Below are positions 26,770-36,601 of a DNA stretch of 64,000 bases, piece by piece. The DNA is from Christiangramia lutea. GTDB taxonomy: Bacteria > Bacteroidota > Bacteroidia > Flavobacteriales > Flavobacteriaceae. The position numbers and the translations under genes are program-made. Under the pieces are notes generated by a model, which searched no databases, was not told where the DNA came from, and saw only the letters and a list, made by a program, of their open reading frames with translations. The DNA is taken from positions 186,001 through 250,000 of the forward strand of contig NZ_JAKVTV010000005.1 in assembly GCF_022489035.1 (NCBI RefSeq), read 5' to 3'. Position 1 is the first letter of the stretch, and each line of letters opens with the position of its first letter.

Positions 26770-27531
26770 CTAGTTTTTCTTTATAATTTCATGTGCCAGG
26801 CTTAAATAATTGCTGGCTCCTTTGCTGGAAGCATCATAGTTTATAATGCTTTCTCCGTAACTGGGCGCTTCACTTAAACGTACATTTCGCTGAATGATTG
26901 TTTCAAACACCATTTCGTCAAAATGTTTTTTTACTTCTTCCACAACCTGGTTAGAAAGTCTCAATCTTGAATCATACATGGTTAATAAAAGACCTTCAAT
27001 ATCCAGTTTATTGTTATGGATCTTCTGTACACTTTTTATCGTATTAAGCAGTTTACCAAGACCTTCCAGGGCAAAATACTCACATTGAATAGGGATGATC
27101 ACCGAATCTGACGCCGTTAGGGCGTTCAGGGTTAATAATCCCAGGGAAGGTGCACAATCGATAAGTATAAAATCATACAGGTCGCGCAAAGGCTCGATTG
27201 CCTTTTTAAGCATGGACTCCCTGTTTTCCTGATCTACAAGTTCAATTTCTATGGCAACCAGGTCTATATGGGCTGGTATAATATCCAGATTTGGAGAGCT
27301 GGTCTTTTGAATGGCATCTTCAGCTTTTATGGAGTGTTCCAGTAGCTGATAGGTTCCATTTTCCACCTCTTCAACATCAATTCCAAGGCCTGAAGTAGCA
27401 TTGGCCTGAGGATCGGCATCAATCAATAATATCTTTTTTTCCAGAACCCCAAGAGAAGCCGCAAGGTTCACAGATGTTGTGGTTTTTCCCACGCCTCCCT
27501 TCTGGTTGGCAATAGCAATGATTTTACCCAT
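26770..27531 (-). CDS. parA: Chromosome partitioning ATPase ParA
   Basis: This is a 253-residue deviant Walker ATPase. KGGVGKTTTSVNLA (residues about 11-24) is the deviant P-loop with two lysines, LLIDADPQANAT is the switch I region, and FILIDCAPSLGLLTLNAL is Walker B. No N-terminal DNA-binding extension is present, so it is the chromosomal Soj type. It is the first gene of the operon that continues through parB, DUF5683, dapB, lepB and wbqC. Confidence 0.96.
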   Translation of the reverse strand: MGKIIAIANQKGGVGKTTTSVNLAASLGVLEKKILLIDADPQANATSGLGIDVEEVENGTYQLLEHSIKAEDAIQKTSSPNLDIIPAHIDLVAIEIELVDQENRESMLKKAIEPLRDLYDFILIDCAPSLGLLTLNALTASDSVIIPIQCEYFALEGLGKLLNTIKSVQKIHNNKLDIEGLLLTMYDSRLRLSNQVVEEVKKHFDEMVFETIIQRNVRLSEAPSYGESIINYDASSKGASNYLSLAHEIIKKN

Positions 27532-27610
27532 TAAAAACGTATGATTTTTGAAAGGTAAAAATACAATTTATTATAGGTTTAGAAAATGAAATTGTTAACA
27601 GCTTCTAAAG

Positions 27611-27659
27611 AAAAAACCGGATAAGTTCCTAGTAAATTCGGGACTTTCTCCGGTTTTTA
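27611..27659 (-). terminator. Rho-independent terminator upstream of parA
   Basis: AAAACCGGA and TCCGGTTTT form the stem, with A-tract on one side and T-tract on the other. On the minus strand it terminates transcripts arriving from the 27.8-30 kb genes before parA. It lies just past the duplicated SDR tail and may originally have been the terminator of that SDR gene. Confidence 0.75.
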
Positions 27660-27705
27660 ATATTTTCTTCAGATTTTTTGTTGAAAACTGAAAAAATAAG
27701 AAGCT

Positions 27706-27780
27706 CTATTTGCCCTTTTTCGACTTGATCATCTGTTCAAGCATATTCCACATTTCTTCCTGAAATTCTTCAGAAATAGC
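27706..27780 (-). pseudogene. Detached C-terminal tail of an SDR gene (duplicate of the 29.2 kb gene end)
   Basis: Read on the minus strand, 27780-27706 encodes ISEEFQEEMWNMLEQMIKS followed by KKGK and a TAG stop, homologous to the last residues of the intact SDR gene (EEIPEEMWDMLEQMIKS, then KKQK). The DNA identity is high from 27716 to about 27760 against 29191 to about 29235. There is no start codon or catalytic domain. This is a leftover gene end separated from any body by the intervening outer-membrane protein gene. Confidence 0.8.
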
Positions 27781-27847
27781 AATTAATAGAAACTTTAAAT
27801 TATAGATTCTAGAAAAGACATTGTTCTATTTTTGAATATCAGAAAAC

Positions 27848-29044
27848 CTACAAGTTAAAGTAATATCCTGCCTCACATGTAAACCTATTGAACTGAAATT
27901 CTTCCAGGCTTTCATACATGGAGGAGTAATCTAATTTTAAGATGAGGCCTTGGTTTTTGGTTAGTTGGTAATTTATACCCGCCTGATAATGGAATCCCAA
28001 TCTCATATCATTTGACAGGTTCTTATAAGGATTTCCATAATATAGAGGTTCTGGTGTAGAAGATCCATCAGAACTTGTTTTCAAAATTGAGTTTTCATGA
28101 TTTAAAATAAAGCTTTTCCCCATGCTAATACCAATGAAAGGATTCACTTTAGAACTATACGGTAATAGATTATATCTAAGGCCGGCATATAGTTCCACCA
28201 GCTGAAAGTCCAATTCCAGCTTATCAAATTCTGGTGTAGATAAATAATTAGCCTCACCACCAGTTTTTGTATAATTCAGGCTTAATAAAGGAGTTAATTT
28301 TGAGTTGAGAAATGAAGGGATAAGAATTATCTCTGTACCAATAGTGAAATTGGTTTCTCCTTTTCCATTTGAAGCAACTGGAGTATTAGTTTTTAAGGAG
28401 TTATAATCTATCCCTCCAAGCAGGCCAACTCTAATTTTGCTTTTTTTGTTAATTTCTGAAGATTTAAAATCTAATTGATCTTTACACTCATTATACGATA
28501 TGAATGAATTACTTAAACTTTTAAGGGAAAGTTTGATGTTCTCCAGAGAGATATCCTGGCCACAATCACTAAAAATCAAGCTCAGGACACCTAAAAACTC
28601 TTTCGTTTCCTTATTAAATTCCTTTCCTTCTTTTTTAATAGATGATTTCCATTTGGCAAGTTCCCTATAGCCAAATTCAGGTGTGTATGCCACATACTTC
28701 ATCGTATTTGATTTATCAAAGTAGTAGTATAAATCTGCGGCACCGCCGACAACTAGATTCAAAAAGAAGGAATCGTCATTGATTGTGTAAGATTTTAAGA
28801 AAAAGGAGTTATCATTTGCAGATATACTTTCAGCTAACTGGGGCGTGACGGGCAGTGAACTTGAATTAGCAGAGGTTTTATAAGAAATAATTTTGGAACT
28901 GGCTATCCCGAGCTCAGAGATTAAAACAGATTTTGTTGTTCCGTCTTTAAATTTAATTTTTGAAGGTATTGCCTGGTCCGATTTCTGAGAAAATATGCAT
29001 AGTGAAATTAAAGTAAATATTGAGGCGCTTATTAGGTTTTTCAT
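27848..29044 (-). CDS. Predicted outer-membrane beta-barrel protein
   Basis: This is a 398-residue protein with a signal peptide (ASIFTLISLCIFSQ). Residues about 25-190 form a soluble part with a helical segment containing Cys165 and Cys185 or so. Residues about 200-398 look like an eight-strand barrel: alternating hydrophobic strands such as KIRVGLLGGIDYNSL, LTPLLSLNYTKTGG, VELYAGLRYNLLPY, NPFIGISMGKSFIL and a C-terminal strand FTCEAGYYFNL ending in an aromatic residue plus Leu. Ligand unknown. It is flanked by the two copies of the SDR tail, which suggests that it arrived by insertion. Confidence 0.75.
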   Translation of the reverse strand: MKNLISASIFTLISLCIFSQKSDQAIPSKIKFKDGTTKSVLISELGIASSKIISYKTSANSSSLPVTPQLAESISANDNSFFLKSYTINDDSFFLNLVVGGAADLYYYFDKSNTMKYVAYTPEFGYRELAKWKSSIKKEGKEFNKETKEFLGVLSLIFSDCGQDISLENIKLSLKSLSNSFISYNECKDQLDFKSSEINKKSKIRVGLLGGIDYNSLKTNTPVASNGKGETNFTIGTEIILIPSFLNSKLTPLLSLNYTKTGGEANYLSTPEFDKLELDFQLVELYAGLRYNLLPYSSKVNPFIGISMGKSFILNHENSILKTSSDGSSTPEPLYYGNPYKNLSNDMRLGFHYQAGINYQLTKNQGLILKLDYSSMYESLEEFQFNRFTCEAGYYFNL

Positions 29045-29180
29045 TTAGTAAAAAAAATTCAATAGGAAGCACATCCAGATTTAGCCCAAACCTGGTCCTG
29101 GATATGCTTGCTATAATAAAGGTCTGGTTAAAGTTTAATGATATCTATGGATATAGATTCTTATTATCAATAGATGTATT

Positions 29181-30062
29181 TTATTTTTGTTTTTTCGACT
29201 TGATCATCTGTTCGAGCATATCCCACATTTCTTCCGGGATTTCTTCCAGTAAATTGAACTGGCCAGCGCCTTTTAGCCACTCACCACCGTCTATGGTGAT
29301 CACTTCTCCATTTACATAAGCCGAAAAATCTGAAACCAGGTAAGCGGCAAGATTAGCCAGTTCCTGGTGGTCTCCCACACGCTTCAAAGGAACTTTTTTA
29401 GCCAGGTCGAATTTCTCTTTAAGGTTTCCCGGTAATAATCGATCCCAAGCACCCTTGGTTGGGAAAGGGCCGGGTGCGATCGCGTTGGAACGGATTCCAT
29501 ATTTCGCCCATTCTACGGCCAGCGACCTGGTCATGGCCAGAACGCCTGCCTTTGCGGTCGCGCTTGGTACCACATAAGCCGAGCCGGTCCAGGCGTAAGT
29601 GGTGACGATGTTTAAGATCGTTTTATTCTCCTCTTTTTGATCTATCCAGTGTTTCCCAAGAGCGAGGGTACAATTCTTACTCCCTTTTAAAACGATATCA
29701 ATGATGGTATCAAAAGCGTTTGCACTTAGACGTTCGGTAGGGGAAATGAAATTTCCAGCGGCGTTGTTCAATAAGATATCTATAGAGCCAAATTCAGTTA
29801 TCACAGCATCGCGCATGGCTTCTACCTGTTCGTAATGTCTAACGTCACACTGAACTGCGAAACAGGTCCCCCCAGTTTCTTCTTCCAGTTCCTTTGCAGT
29901 ATTCTGAAGTTTCTCAAGATTTCTGGAAGTGATCGCCACTTTCGCTCCCAGTTCCAGGAAATATTTGGTCATTGATTTTCCTAGTCCGCTACCTCCTCCA
30001 GTAACGATGATATTTTTGCCTTCAAGCGCATCGTCTCGAAGCATTTTTTTCTTTAAGTCCAT
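29181..30062 (-). CDS. SDR oxidoreductase of the 2,4-dienoyl-CoA reductase type
   Basis: This is a 293-residue short-chain dehydrogenase. The cofactor loop TGGGSGLGKSM is at residues 21-31 and NNAAGNF at 99-105. The catalytic region lacks the usual YxxxK and reads YVVPSATAKAG, with Tyr163, Ser167 and Lys171. This is the arrangement of the mitochondrial DECR1-type 2,4-dienoyl-CoA reductases. It follows the methylmalonyl-CoA mutase genes in the same orientation, which fits unsaturated fatty acid oxidation. The last 25 codons are duplicated near 27.7 kb. Confidence 0.9.
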   Translation of the reverse strand: MDLKKKMLRDDALEGKNIIVTGGGSGLGKSMTKYFLELGAKVAITSRNLEKLQNTAKELEEETGGTCFAVQCDVRHYEQVEAMRDAVITEFGSIDILLNNAAGNFISPTERLSANAFDTIIDIVLKGSKNCTLALGKHWIDQKEENKTILNIVTTYAWTGSAYVVPSATAKAGVLAMTRSLAVEWAKYGIRSNAIAPGPFPTKGAWDRLLPGNLKEKFDLAKKVPLKRVGDHQELANLAAYLVSDFSAYVNGEVITIDGGEWLKGAGQFNLLEEIPEEMWDMLEQMIKSKKQK

Positions 30063-30066
30063 AATT

Positions 30067-30137
30067 TCAGTATTCAGTATTCAGTTGTCAGTATTCAGTG
30101 TTCAGTATTCAGTTTTCAATATTCAGTGTTCAGTATA
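30067..30137. repeat. Degenerate tandem repeat, unit TTCAGTA/TTCAGTG
   Basis: About nine or ten 7-8 bp units of TTCAGT followed by A, G or T lie head to tail between the SDR and mutB genes, then a TATACATTATACGTTATAC stretch. No gene is present in this 134 bp gap. Such arrays are common in flavobacterial intergenic regions and may vary in copy number. Confidence 0.75.
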
Positions 30138-30196
30138 CATTATACGTTATACAATTTACAATCTACATTCATTTGCCCTGCCAACTGCTAACTAGA

Positions 30197-32329
30197 TTAT
30201 TCGTCTATTAATATTTCCAGAAGCTGGGATGCGGCATCGCTGATCTTGGTCCCAGGACCAAATACTGCTACTGCTCCTGCATCGAAAAGATATTGATAAT
30301 CCTGAGAAGGGATCACTCCACCAACAATTACCATTATATCTTCCCTGCCTAATTTTTTTAGCTCATCGATCACTTGTGGAACCAGAGTTTTATGCCCGGC
30401 GGCAAGTGAAGAAACTCCCAGAATGTGTACGTCGTTTTCAACAGCCTGCTGGGCAGCTTCCGCCGGGGTCTGGAATAGCGGACCTATATCCACATCGAAA
30501 CCAAGATCGGCGTAGCCTGTCGCTACAACTTTAGCACCACGATCATGACCATCCTGGCCCATTTTAGCGATCATGATTCTTGGTCTCCGGCCTTCCATTT
30601 CGGCGAATTTATCGGCCAGTTCCCTGGCTTTATTAAATGAGCTGTTATCTTTCATTTCTTTTGAATATACCCCGCTAAACGATTGAATTTTCGCTTTATA
30701 TCTGCCATATACGTCTTCCAAAGCATTGCTTATCTCTCCAAGACTAGCTCTTTCTCGGGCTGCTTCTACAGCAAGTGCCAGTAAATTCCCATTTTCTTCC
30801 TTAGCAGCCTTTCTCAGGTTTTTAAGAGCAGCCTGAACTTTTTCTTCATTTCTCTCGGCTCTAATCTTTTCGAGTCTTGCAACCTGTTGCTTACGTACTG
30901 TCTGGTTATCTACTTCGAGTGTAACCAGCTCTTCCTCTTTATCGAGGCGGTATTTATTTACCCCAACGATCACATCGGTCTCGCTATCTATTCGAGCCTG
31001 TTTTTTCGCAGCAGCTTCCTCGATCCTCATTTTTGGGATACCGGCTTCAATAGCTTTGGTCATCCCGCCAAGTTCCTCGACTTCCTCGATGAGTTTCCAG
31101 GCTTTATGAGCAATCTCTTCAGTAAGTTTTTCAACATAAAAACTTCCAGCCCACGGATCCACAGTTTTGGTGATATTTGTTTCCTGCTGAAGATACAATT
31201 GAGTGTTCCTCGCGATCCTTGCTGAAAAATCGGTTGGCAGGGCAATAGCCTCATCCAGGGCGTTGGTATGTAAACTCTGAGTGCCCCCGAATGCAGCCGC
31301 AGCCGCTTCGATACAGGTTCTTGCGACATTGTTGAAAGGGTCCTGTTCAGTTAAACTCCATCCACTGGTCTGTGAATGAGTTCTAAGCGAAAGCGATTTT
31401 GGATTTTTAGGATTAAACTGCTTGACCAGTTTTGCCCAAAGCATTCGTCCTGCACGCATCTTGGCGATCTCCATAAAATGGTTCATTCCAATTGCCCAGA
31501 AAAAGGATAGTCTTGGCGCGAAACTATCGATATCCATACCTGCATCAAGTCCTTTTCTTATATATTCAAGTCCGTCGGCCAGGGTATAGGCAAGCTCGAT
31601 ATCGCAGGTGGCACCGGCTTCCTGCATATGATAACCCGAAATACTAATACTGTTGAATTTCGGCATATTTTGAGACGTATACTCAAATATGTCTGAAATG
31701 ATCTTCATCGAAGGAGTAGGAGGGTAGATGTAAGTATTTCTCACCATGAATTCCTTCAAAATATCATTCTGAATGGTTCCCGAAAGCTGTTCCGGCTTTA
31801 CTCCCTGCTCTTCAGCAGCTACAATATAGAAAGCCATGATGGGCAAGACCGCGCCATTCATGGTCATGGAAACCGACATTTTATCCAACGGGATCTGGTC
31901 GAACAATATTTTCATATCCTCAACCGAATCTATAGCCACACCTGCTTTTCCAACATCTCCAACCACACGATCATGATCTGAATCATAGCCACGGTGAGTT
32001 GGTAAATCGAAGGCTACAGAGAGTCCTTTCTGACCTGCAGCAAGGTTTCTACGGTAGAAAGCATTACTTTCTTCAGCTGTGGAAAAACCAGCGTATTGAC
32101 GGATGGTCCATGGACGACTGACATACATCGTACTGTAAGGTCCGCGTAAATAAGGTGGAATTCCAGCAGCGAAATTTAAATGTTCGGCTTCTGAAATATC
32201 TTCCCGAGAGTAGGAGGTTTTGATCTCTATTTCTTCAGGAGTCATGAATGTTTCCTTTTCCGATTCAGGAGGTCTGTTAGAAAATTCTTTCTCGGCAAGG
32301 TGTATATTCTTAAGATCTTTGCGTTGCAT
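30197..32329 (-). CDS. Methylmalonyl-CoA mutase large (catalytic) subunit
   Basis: This 710-residue adenosylcobalamin enzyme interconverts methylmalonyl-CoA and succinyl-CoA. The TIM-barrel domain begins at about residue 50 with [20 protein letters not shown] and includes [12 protein letters not shown] and [11 protein letters not shown]. The C-terminal B12 domain has the DGHDRGAKV motif (DxHxxG) whose His ligates cobalt. The small subunit gene lies 11 bp upstream. Functions in propionate, odd-chain fatty acid and branched amino acid metabolism. Confidence 0.97.
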   Translation of the reverse strand: MQRKDLKNIHLAEKEFSNRPPESEKETFMTPEEIEIKTSYSREDISEAEHLNFAAGIPPYLRGPYSTMYVSRPWTIRQYAGFSTAEESNAFYRRNLAAGQKGLSVAFDLPTHRGYDSDHDRVVGDVGKAGVAIDSVEDMKILFDQIPLDKMSVSMTMNGAVLPIMAFYIVAAEEQGVKPEQLSGTIQNDILKEFMVRNTYIYPPTPSMKIISDIFEYTSQNMPKFNSISISGYHMQEAGATCDIELAYTLADGLEYIRKGLDAGMDIDSFAPRLSFFWAIGMNHFMEIAKMRAGRMLWAKLVKQFNPKNPKSLSLRTHSQTSGWSLTEQDPFNNVARTCIEAAAAAFGGTQSLHTNALDEAIALPTDFSARIARNTQLYLQQETNITKTVDPWAGSFYVEKLTEEIAHKAWKLIEEVEELGGMTKAIEAGIPKMRIEEAAAKKQARIDSETDVIVGVNKYRLDKEEELVTLEVDNQTVRKQQVARLEKIRAERNEEKVQAALKNLRKAAKEENGNLLALAVEAARERASLGEISNALEDVYGRYKAKIQSFSGVYSKEMKDNSSFNKARELADKFAEMEGRRPRIMIAKMGQDGHDRGAKVVATGYADLGFDVDIGPLFQTPAEAAQQAVENDVHILGVSSLAAGHKTLVPQVIDELKKLGREDIMVIVGGVIPSQDYQYLFDAGAVAVFGPGTKISDAASQLLEILIDE

Positions 32330-32340
32330 AAATCTTGATT

Positions 32341-33744
32341 TTATTGGGTTGGCTGGCTTTGTTTTTCTTCTTCTAATCTTTTTTGCTCACTTTCTTCACT
32401 AAGCCTTTTTTCTAAAATTGGTTCAAGTAAGGTCTTTCGTGGATTTTTCTTCAAAAAAGGATAAAGTTCAATATCATCCTGCATCCTGTCCTGCGGATTT
32501 TCAAACTTATTCGTACCAATTAAAACCAGGTCTCCATTATTGAATTTTTCCTGCTCTTCAGCTGCGCTCTCCTTGATCTTTTTCTGGATAATTCCAGCCT
32601 TCAATTCCTTTAAGAAACCACCACCTTTTTCGATATCCTTAAAGATTTCCAGTGCCTTTTCAGCCACTTGTTTTGTGATAGTTTCAATATAATAGGTTCC
32701 CTGGGCCACATTCCCTACTTTGTCCAGGTAACTCTCATTTCTCATGATCAATAACTGGTTACGGGCAATACGGTCGCCAAACTCGTTGTCTTTATGATAA
32801 ATGGCGTCATAAGGCATATTGCAAATCGCATCAGCTCCGCCAAGAATGGCACTCATACTTTCTGTAGTGGTGCGAAGAAGGTTAACGTTGAAATCGTATA
32901 GAGTTTTAGTGCGTTTGGTTGGTTCAGCAATGATGTGGCAGGTAGTTTTAAAATCAAATTCCCGGGCCACCGTTGCGAACAGCCATCGTAGCGCCCTGAT
33001 CTTTGCGATCTCGAAAAAATAATCTGATCCAACTGAAACAACGAACTGAAATTTGAATAATGATCTTTCTTCTTCAGTTAATCCCAGCTGCTCAAAATGA
33101 TTCAAATATTCCGTAGCCTGCGCGGTGGCATAGGCCAGTTGTTGCGGAATATTTGCCCCGGCATTCTGGTATAGCGAAAGATTAATGCTTGTAACTGAAG
33201 CGATATTTCTGGTTTCCTGAACTATTCTGTCAAGTTGTTCGTGATCTGAACTCAGGTTATCGAACCAGTTTCCAGTTCGGGCAAGCTTTCCGATGATATC
33301 ATTCTGAATGAAAACATTCCAGGATTTCCCTTGTAAGAACTTATCCAGCTTTTGAACAAAATCTGCATCAATAAATTCAGGCTTAAGGAAAATGCTGATG
33401 TCTTCAGGCAAATCCTTAAAAAGTTCAACGAAATCGATTTCTTTCTCAGGTAAAATAAACCAGATTGCTTCGGCACCTTTTTGAAGTCTTTCAATTGCCT
33501 TTTTATTGGCGTTTTCGGCCGAAATTACGTAGATCTTTTCACAAATGTTCCAATGCGTGGGATTCGAAACCTTTAAGGTGTCAGAAATGTCTTCAGATGA
33601 ATAAAAAGGTTTGATATCTATCCCATGCAGGGTTTTGGTAACCAGTTTTTCGTTATAATCGGCTCCCTTTAAATCGGCCTGGATCTTTTGTTTCCATTGT
33701 TTTGCAGATACTTCTTCAAAGTCCTGAAATAACAAATGTTTCAT
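32341..33744 (-). CDS. Methylmalonyl-CoA mutase small subunit
   Basis: This is a 467-residue subunit sharing the mutase barrel fold with the large subunit but lacking the C-terminal DxHxxG cobalamin motif, hence non-catalytic. Visible blocks are [19 protein letters not shown] and [15 protein letters not shown], with [17 protein letters not shown] after. The C-terminal 40 residues are a Glu/Gln/Lys-rich tail. It is 11 bp upstream of the large subunit gene and 36 bp downstream of the FtsB-like gene. Confidence 0.94.
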   Translation of the reverse strand: MKHLLFQDFEEVSAKQWKQKIQADLKGADYNEKLVTKTLHGIDIKPFYSSEDISDTLKVSNPTHWNICEKIYVISAENANKKAIERLQKGAEAIWFILPEKEIDFVELFKDLPEDISIFLKPEFIDADFVQKLDKFLQGKSWNVFIQNDIIGKLARTGNWFDNLSSDHEQLDRIVQETRNIASVTSINLSLYQNAGANIPQQLAYATAQATEYLNHFEQLGLTEEERSLFKFQFVVSVGSDYFFEIAKIRALRWLFATVAREFDFKTTCHIIAEPTKRTKTLYDFNVNLLRTTTESMSAILGGADAICNMPYDAIYHKDNEFGDRIARNQLLIMRNESYLDKVGNVAQGTYYIETITKQVAEKALEIFKDIEKGGGFLKELKAGIIQKKIKESAAEEQEKFNNGDLVLIGTNKFENPQDRMQDDIELYPFLKKNPRKTLLEPILEKRLSEESEQKRLEEEKQSQPTQ

Positions 33745-33780
33745 TATAGTTGGTTTTGGTCGGAAAGTCTTGCGACGAAA

Positions 33781-34095
33781 TTAGTCTATAGTATCATATT
33801 CAATAATGTAGATATCTTCATCGGGCCTTTTCATATAATATTTTTGCCTGGCGAACTTTTCTAATTCTACTGAGTCCTGAAGTTTTTCTATGACTGCTTT
33901 ATCTTTCGCAATTTCCTTTTGATAATAATTTTTATTGTCCTGCAGTTCATTTATTTCCTGATCCAGTTCATGATGAATGAACCACGAATTGGTATCCAGA
34001 AAAAACATCCATATCCCGAAAACAAGCATTATCAGCACATATTTATTGCTGATAATCCTGAACCATGGCTTTTTACGCAGGTCTTTAAATTTCAT
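33781..34095 (-). CDS. FtsB/DivIC-family cell division protein
   Basis: This is a 104-residue single-span protein: a short cytoplasmic N-terminus, a membrane helix (about residues 18-32, YVLIMLVFGIWMFFL), then a periplasmic coiled coil (LDQEINELQDNKNYYQKEI) and a C-terminal FARQKYYMKRPDEDIYII, the family's conserved end. Members act in the divisome with FtsL and FtsQ. It lies 19 bp downstream of udk. Confidence 0.88.
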   Translation of the reverse strand: MKFKDLRKKPWFRIISNKYVLIMLVFGIWMFFLDTNSWFIHHELDQEINELQDNKNYYQKEIAKDKAVIEKLQDSVELEKFARQKYYMKRPDEDIYIIEYDTID

Positions 34096-34114
34096 ACGCT
34101 TTAAAGATACAAAA

Positions 34115-34723
34115 TTAGGTTAAGCGATCTTTGATAATGGTTTGAACGATATCAACAGCCACCGTATTATATCTATTGGTTGGAATAATGATATCGGCAA
34201 ATTCCTTGGTGGGTTCAATAAATTGCTGATGCATAGGTTTTAAAGTAGTCTGGTACCTCCATAGCACTTCTTCAAGGTCTCTTCCCCGATCTGCGATATC
34301 ACGTTTTAATCTACGAATCAACCTCTCGTCACTGTCTGCATGAACATAGATCTTGATATCAAAAAGTTCCCGTATCTCCGGATGAGTAAGTATAAGTATC
34401 CCTTCTACAATAACCACTTTTCTAGGCTGAATTTCTACAAAATCACCGGTTCGGTTGTGTTCTTTAAAGGAGTATACCGGCTGCTGAATGCTTTTTCCCG
34501 ACTTTAATTTTTTTAAATGTTCACCTAAAAGGTCGAAATCTATAGACTTAGGATGATCGAAATTGATCTTTTTTCTTTCCTCAAAAGTAAGATGCGTGGT
34601 ATCCTGATAGTAAGAATCCTGAGATATTACATCTACCTCTTCATGTTTTAACTCATCAATGATCTGATTAACTACCGTGGTCTTTCCACTTCCCGTTCCA
34701 CCGGCAATTCCAATTATTAGCAT
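34115..34723 (-). CDS. udk: Uridine kinase
   Basis: This is a 202-residue P-loop kinase phosphorylating uridine and cytidine. GIAGGTGSGKTT at residues 5-16 is Walker A, SQDSYYQD and NFDHPKSIDFDLL are the nucleoside-binding blocks, and RRLKRDIADRGRDLEEVL is the lid. It heads the minus-strand group with ftsB-like, the mutase genes and the SDR. An exact -7 promoter element lies 17 bp upstream. Confidence 0.95.
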   Translation of the reverse strand: MLIIGIAGGTGSGKTTVVNQIIDELKHEEVDVISQDSYYQDTTHLTFEERKKINFDHPKSIDFDLLGEHLKKLKSGKSIQQPVYSFKEHNRTGDFVEIQPRKVVIVEGILILTHPEIRELFDIKIYVHADSDERLIRRLKRDIADRGRDLEEVLWRYQTTLKPMHQQFIEPTKEFADIIIPTNRYNTVAVDIVQTIIKDRLT

Positions 34724-34739
34724 GTTCTTGAAATTTTGG

Positions 34740-34747
34740 CAAAGGTA
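34740..34747 (-). promoter_or_regulatory. -7 element TACCTTTG of the udk promoter
   Basis: On the minus strand TACCTTTG matches TAnnTTTG exactly, 17 bp before the udk ATG. A clear -33 TTG is not seen. Confidence 0.55.
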
Positions 34748-34819
34748 ATATTACTTTTTAAAAAGCTTTTGTCGATTTCATTTGCAATTTACTGTTTGTT
34801 GAACTTATTGCTATAAATA

Positions 34820-34852
34820 AAAAAACCGGACTGTTGACAGTCCGGTTTTTAA
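34820..34852 (-). terminator. Rho-independent terminator after the cytochrome c gene
   Basis: AAACCGGACTG and CAGTCCGGTTT pair perfectly, flanked by A- and T-tracts. It ends the sugar dehydrogenase-cytochrome c transcript ahead of the udk promoter. Confidence 0.88.
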
Positions 34853-34873
34853 TAGAATTATAGCAAAGTTTTT

Positions 34874-35338
34874 CTATTCTTTTTCTTTGATCGCAGCTAC
34901 CTCTTCCACGGTAACCATATCCTTTATATTATTACTCCAGGAGTTCATCACATAATTCATAGCGTCAGCCACTTCCTGGTCGCTAAGTCCCATTGGTGTC
35001 ATTACATTATCATATTTTTCACCATTAACCTCTATTGGTCCCTGCATGCCATATTTAACACCTCGGATACTTTCTTCCCTTTTTTCGGTTAACCAATTTG
35101 AACCGTCAAGAGGAGGGTAGGTACCGGCAATTCCTTTTCCGGTTGGAAGATGGCAGGTAACACATAATTCACCATAGATCTTTTTCCCTCGTTCGATACT
35201 CGCAGTAAGGGGAGTTTTTTCACTTGACTTTTCCGATGAAGGAATAACATAAGATTCTTCTTCAGTATCCTTTTCTTTTTTGTCTGATTTACAGGCGACC
35301 ATCGCGATCAAGCCGAAAATAAAAAGTAACTTTTTCAT
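34874..35338 (-). CDS. Monohaem cytochrome c lipoprotein
   Basis: This is a 154-residue lipoprotein (signal GLIAMVAC) with one haem c site, CVTCHLPTGKG at about residues 58-68, and a later Met in NVMTPMGLSDQEVADAMNYV as axial ligand. It lies 6 bp downstream of the PQQ-type sugar dehydrogenase gene and is probably its electron acceptor at the membrane surface; that pairing is inferred from adjacency. Confidence 0.9.
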   Translation of the reverse strand: MKKLLFIFGLIAMVACKSDKKEKDTEEESYVIPSSEKSSEKTPLTASIERGKKIYGELCVTCHLPTGKGIAGTYPPLDGSNWLTEKREESIRGVKYGMQGPIEVNGEKYDNVMTPMGLSDQEVADAMNYVMNSWSNNIKDMVTVEEVAAIKEKE

Positions 35339-35344
35339 TTTTGA

Positions 35345-36535
35345 TTATTGGTTGATAGTTAATTTAGCAATTCCTTCACCTTCAATGGCTACGTAAATGT
35401 TTCCGTCGGGTCCCTGTCGCACATCTCTAATTCTTCCGGAATCCTCCAGTAATTTAGTCCTTTTGCTGATCTTTTTTCCTTCTAATTCCAGAAGTTCAAG
35501 ATATTGAAATTTTAAAGAACCTACGAGTAAATTTCCTTGAAGCTCTGGAAACTTATCTGAAGAAACATAGGCAAATCCGCTGGGAGCTATAGAAGGTAAC
35601 CAGTAAAAGATGGGATCTTCGAACTCAGGTTTGCTTCTTTCATCTGTTATAGAAGTACCATCGTAATTTTCTCCATAAGTGACTATGGGCCACCCGTAAT
35701 TTGCGCCTTTCTTAACGACGTTTATTTCATCTCCACCCTTAGGCCCATGTTCATGCACCCAGATCTCCCCGGTTTCAGGGTTCAGGATCATACCTTGCGG
35801 ATTCCTGTGTCCATAAGAATAGATGGCTTCCACGGCGTCTTCCTCACCAACAAATGGATTATCTGAAGGAACACTACCATCATCATTTAGCCTGTAAACT
35901 TTACCATTATCTCTGGTAATGTCTTGAGGATTTACATCTCTGGCTCCGCGTTCTCCGGCACTGAAAAACAAATGTCCGTTTTTATCAAAAGCAATCCTTG
36001 ATCCAAAATGCTGACCTTTAGTTGTATTAGGCGTAGCTTTATACAGAACTTCCTTGTTTGTTAACCGTTCTCCTTCAAGTTTAGCCCTCATCAAAGCCGT
36101 ATTTCCACCTTCACCTTCTCCTTCTTTTGAAGAATAGGTTAGGTAGATCCAGCCATTGCTTTGGTAATCTGGATGTAGCACTACATCTAGCAGGCCACCC
36201 TGTCCGCGATCATAGACATCTGGGGCTCCCTGTATTTTCGTCTTATTACCATCCTTAAAATGGATGATCTCGCCTTTCTTTTCTGTAATAAGCATGCTTC
36301 CATCAGGAAGAAAGGTGAACCCCCATGGAATATCGAGGTCTTCAACCACCATTTCATAGGAGTATTTATCTGAACTTTCGGCTTCTATGGGATCTGGAAC
36401 TTCAGTTGGTTCCTGTACCTGTTCCTGCGCATTCTCCTGATTTTCATCTGCCTGGGCAGTATCAGTATCTTTTCCATTTTCTCCACAGGCGATCAGGCTT
36501 AAAGCAAGTCCGGAGGCCAGTAAATATTTTCTCAT
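35345..36535 (-). CDS. Lipoprotein PQQ-dependent sugar dehydrogenase (soluble GDH/YliI-like)
   Basis: This is a 396-residue lipoprotein (GLALSLIACGEN) with an acidic linker (about residues 20-55) and a six-bladed beta-propeller of the glucose/sorbosone dehydrogenase family. Motifs include LDIPWGFTFLPDGSMLITEKKG, DRGQGGLLDVVLHPDY, SYGHRNPQGM, EHGPKGGDEIN and WLPSIAPSGFAY, corresponding to the PQQ and calcium pocket. The frame opens at 36565, but ATG 36535 is chosen because the lipoprotein signal starts there. Whether the organism makes PQQ is not seen in this window. Confidence 0.92.
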   Translation of the reverse strand: MRKYLLASGLALSLIACGENGKDTDTAQADENQENAQEQVQEPTEVPDPIEAESSDKYSYEMVVEDLDIPWGFTFLPDGSMLITEKKGEIIHFKDGNKTKIQGAPDVYDRGQGGLLDVVLHPDYQSNGWIYLTYSSKEGEGEGGNTALMRAKLEGERLTNKEVLYKATPNTTKGQHFGSRIAFDKNGHLFFSAGERGARDVNPQDITRDNGKVYRLNDDGSVPSDNPFVGEEDAVEAIYSYGHRNPQGMILNPETGEIWVHEHGPKGGDEINVVKKGANYGWPIVTYGENYDGTSITDERSKPEFEDPIFYWLPSIAPSGFAYVSSDKFPELQGNLLVGSLKFQYLELLELEGKKISKRTKLLEDSGRIRDVRQGPDGNIYVAIEGEGIAKLTINQ

Positions 36536-36601
36536 AGCATTCGTTTTTATAGGTATAATAAGCATTAAGTAAACTAAGATATAAAAAATTAAAAGTTTTC
36601 A

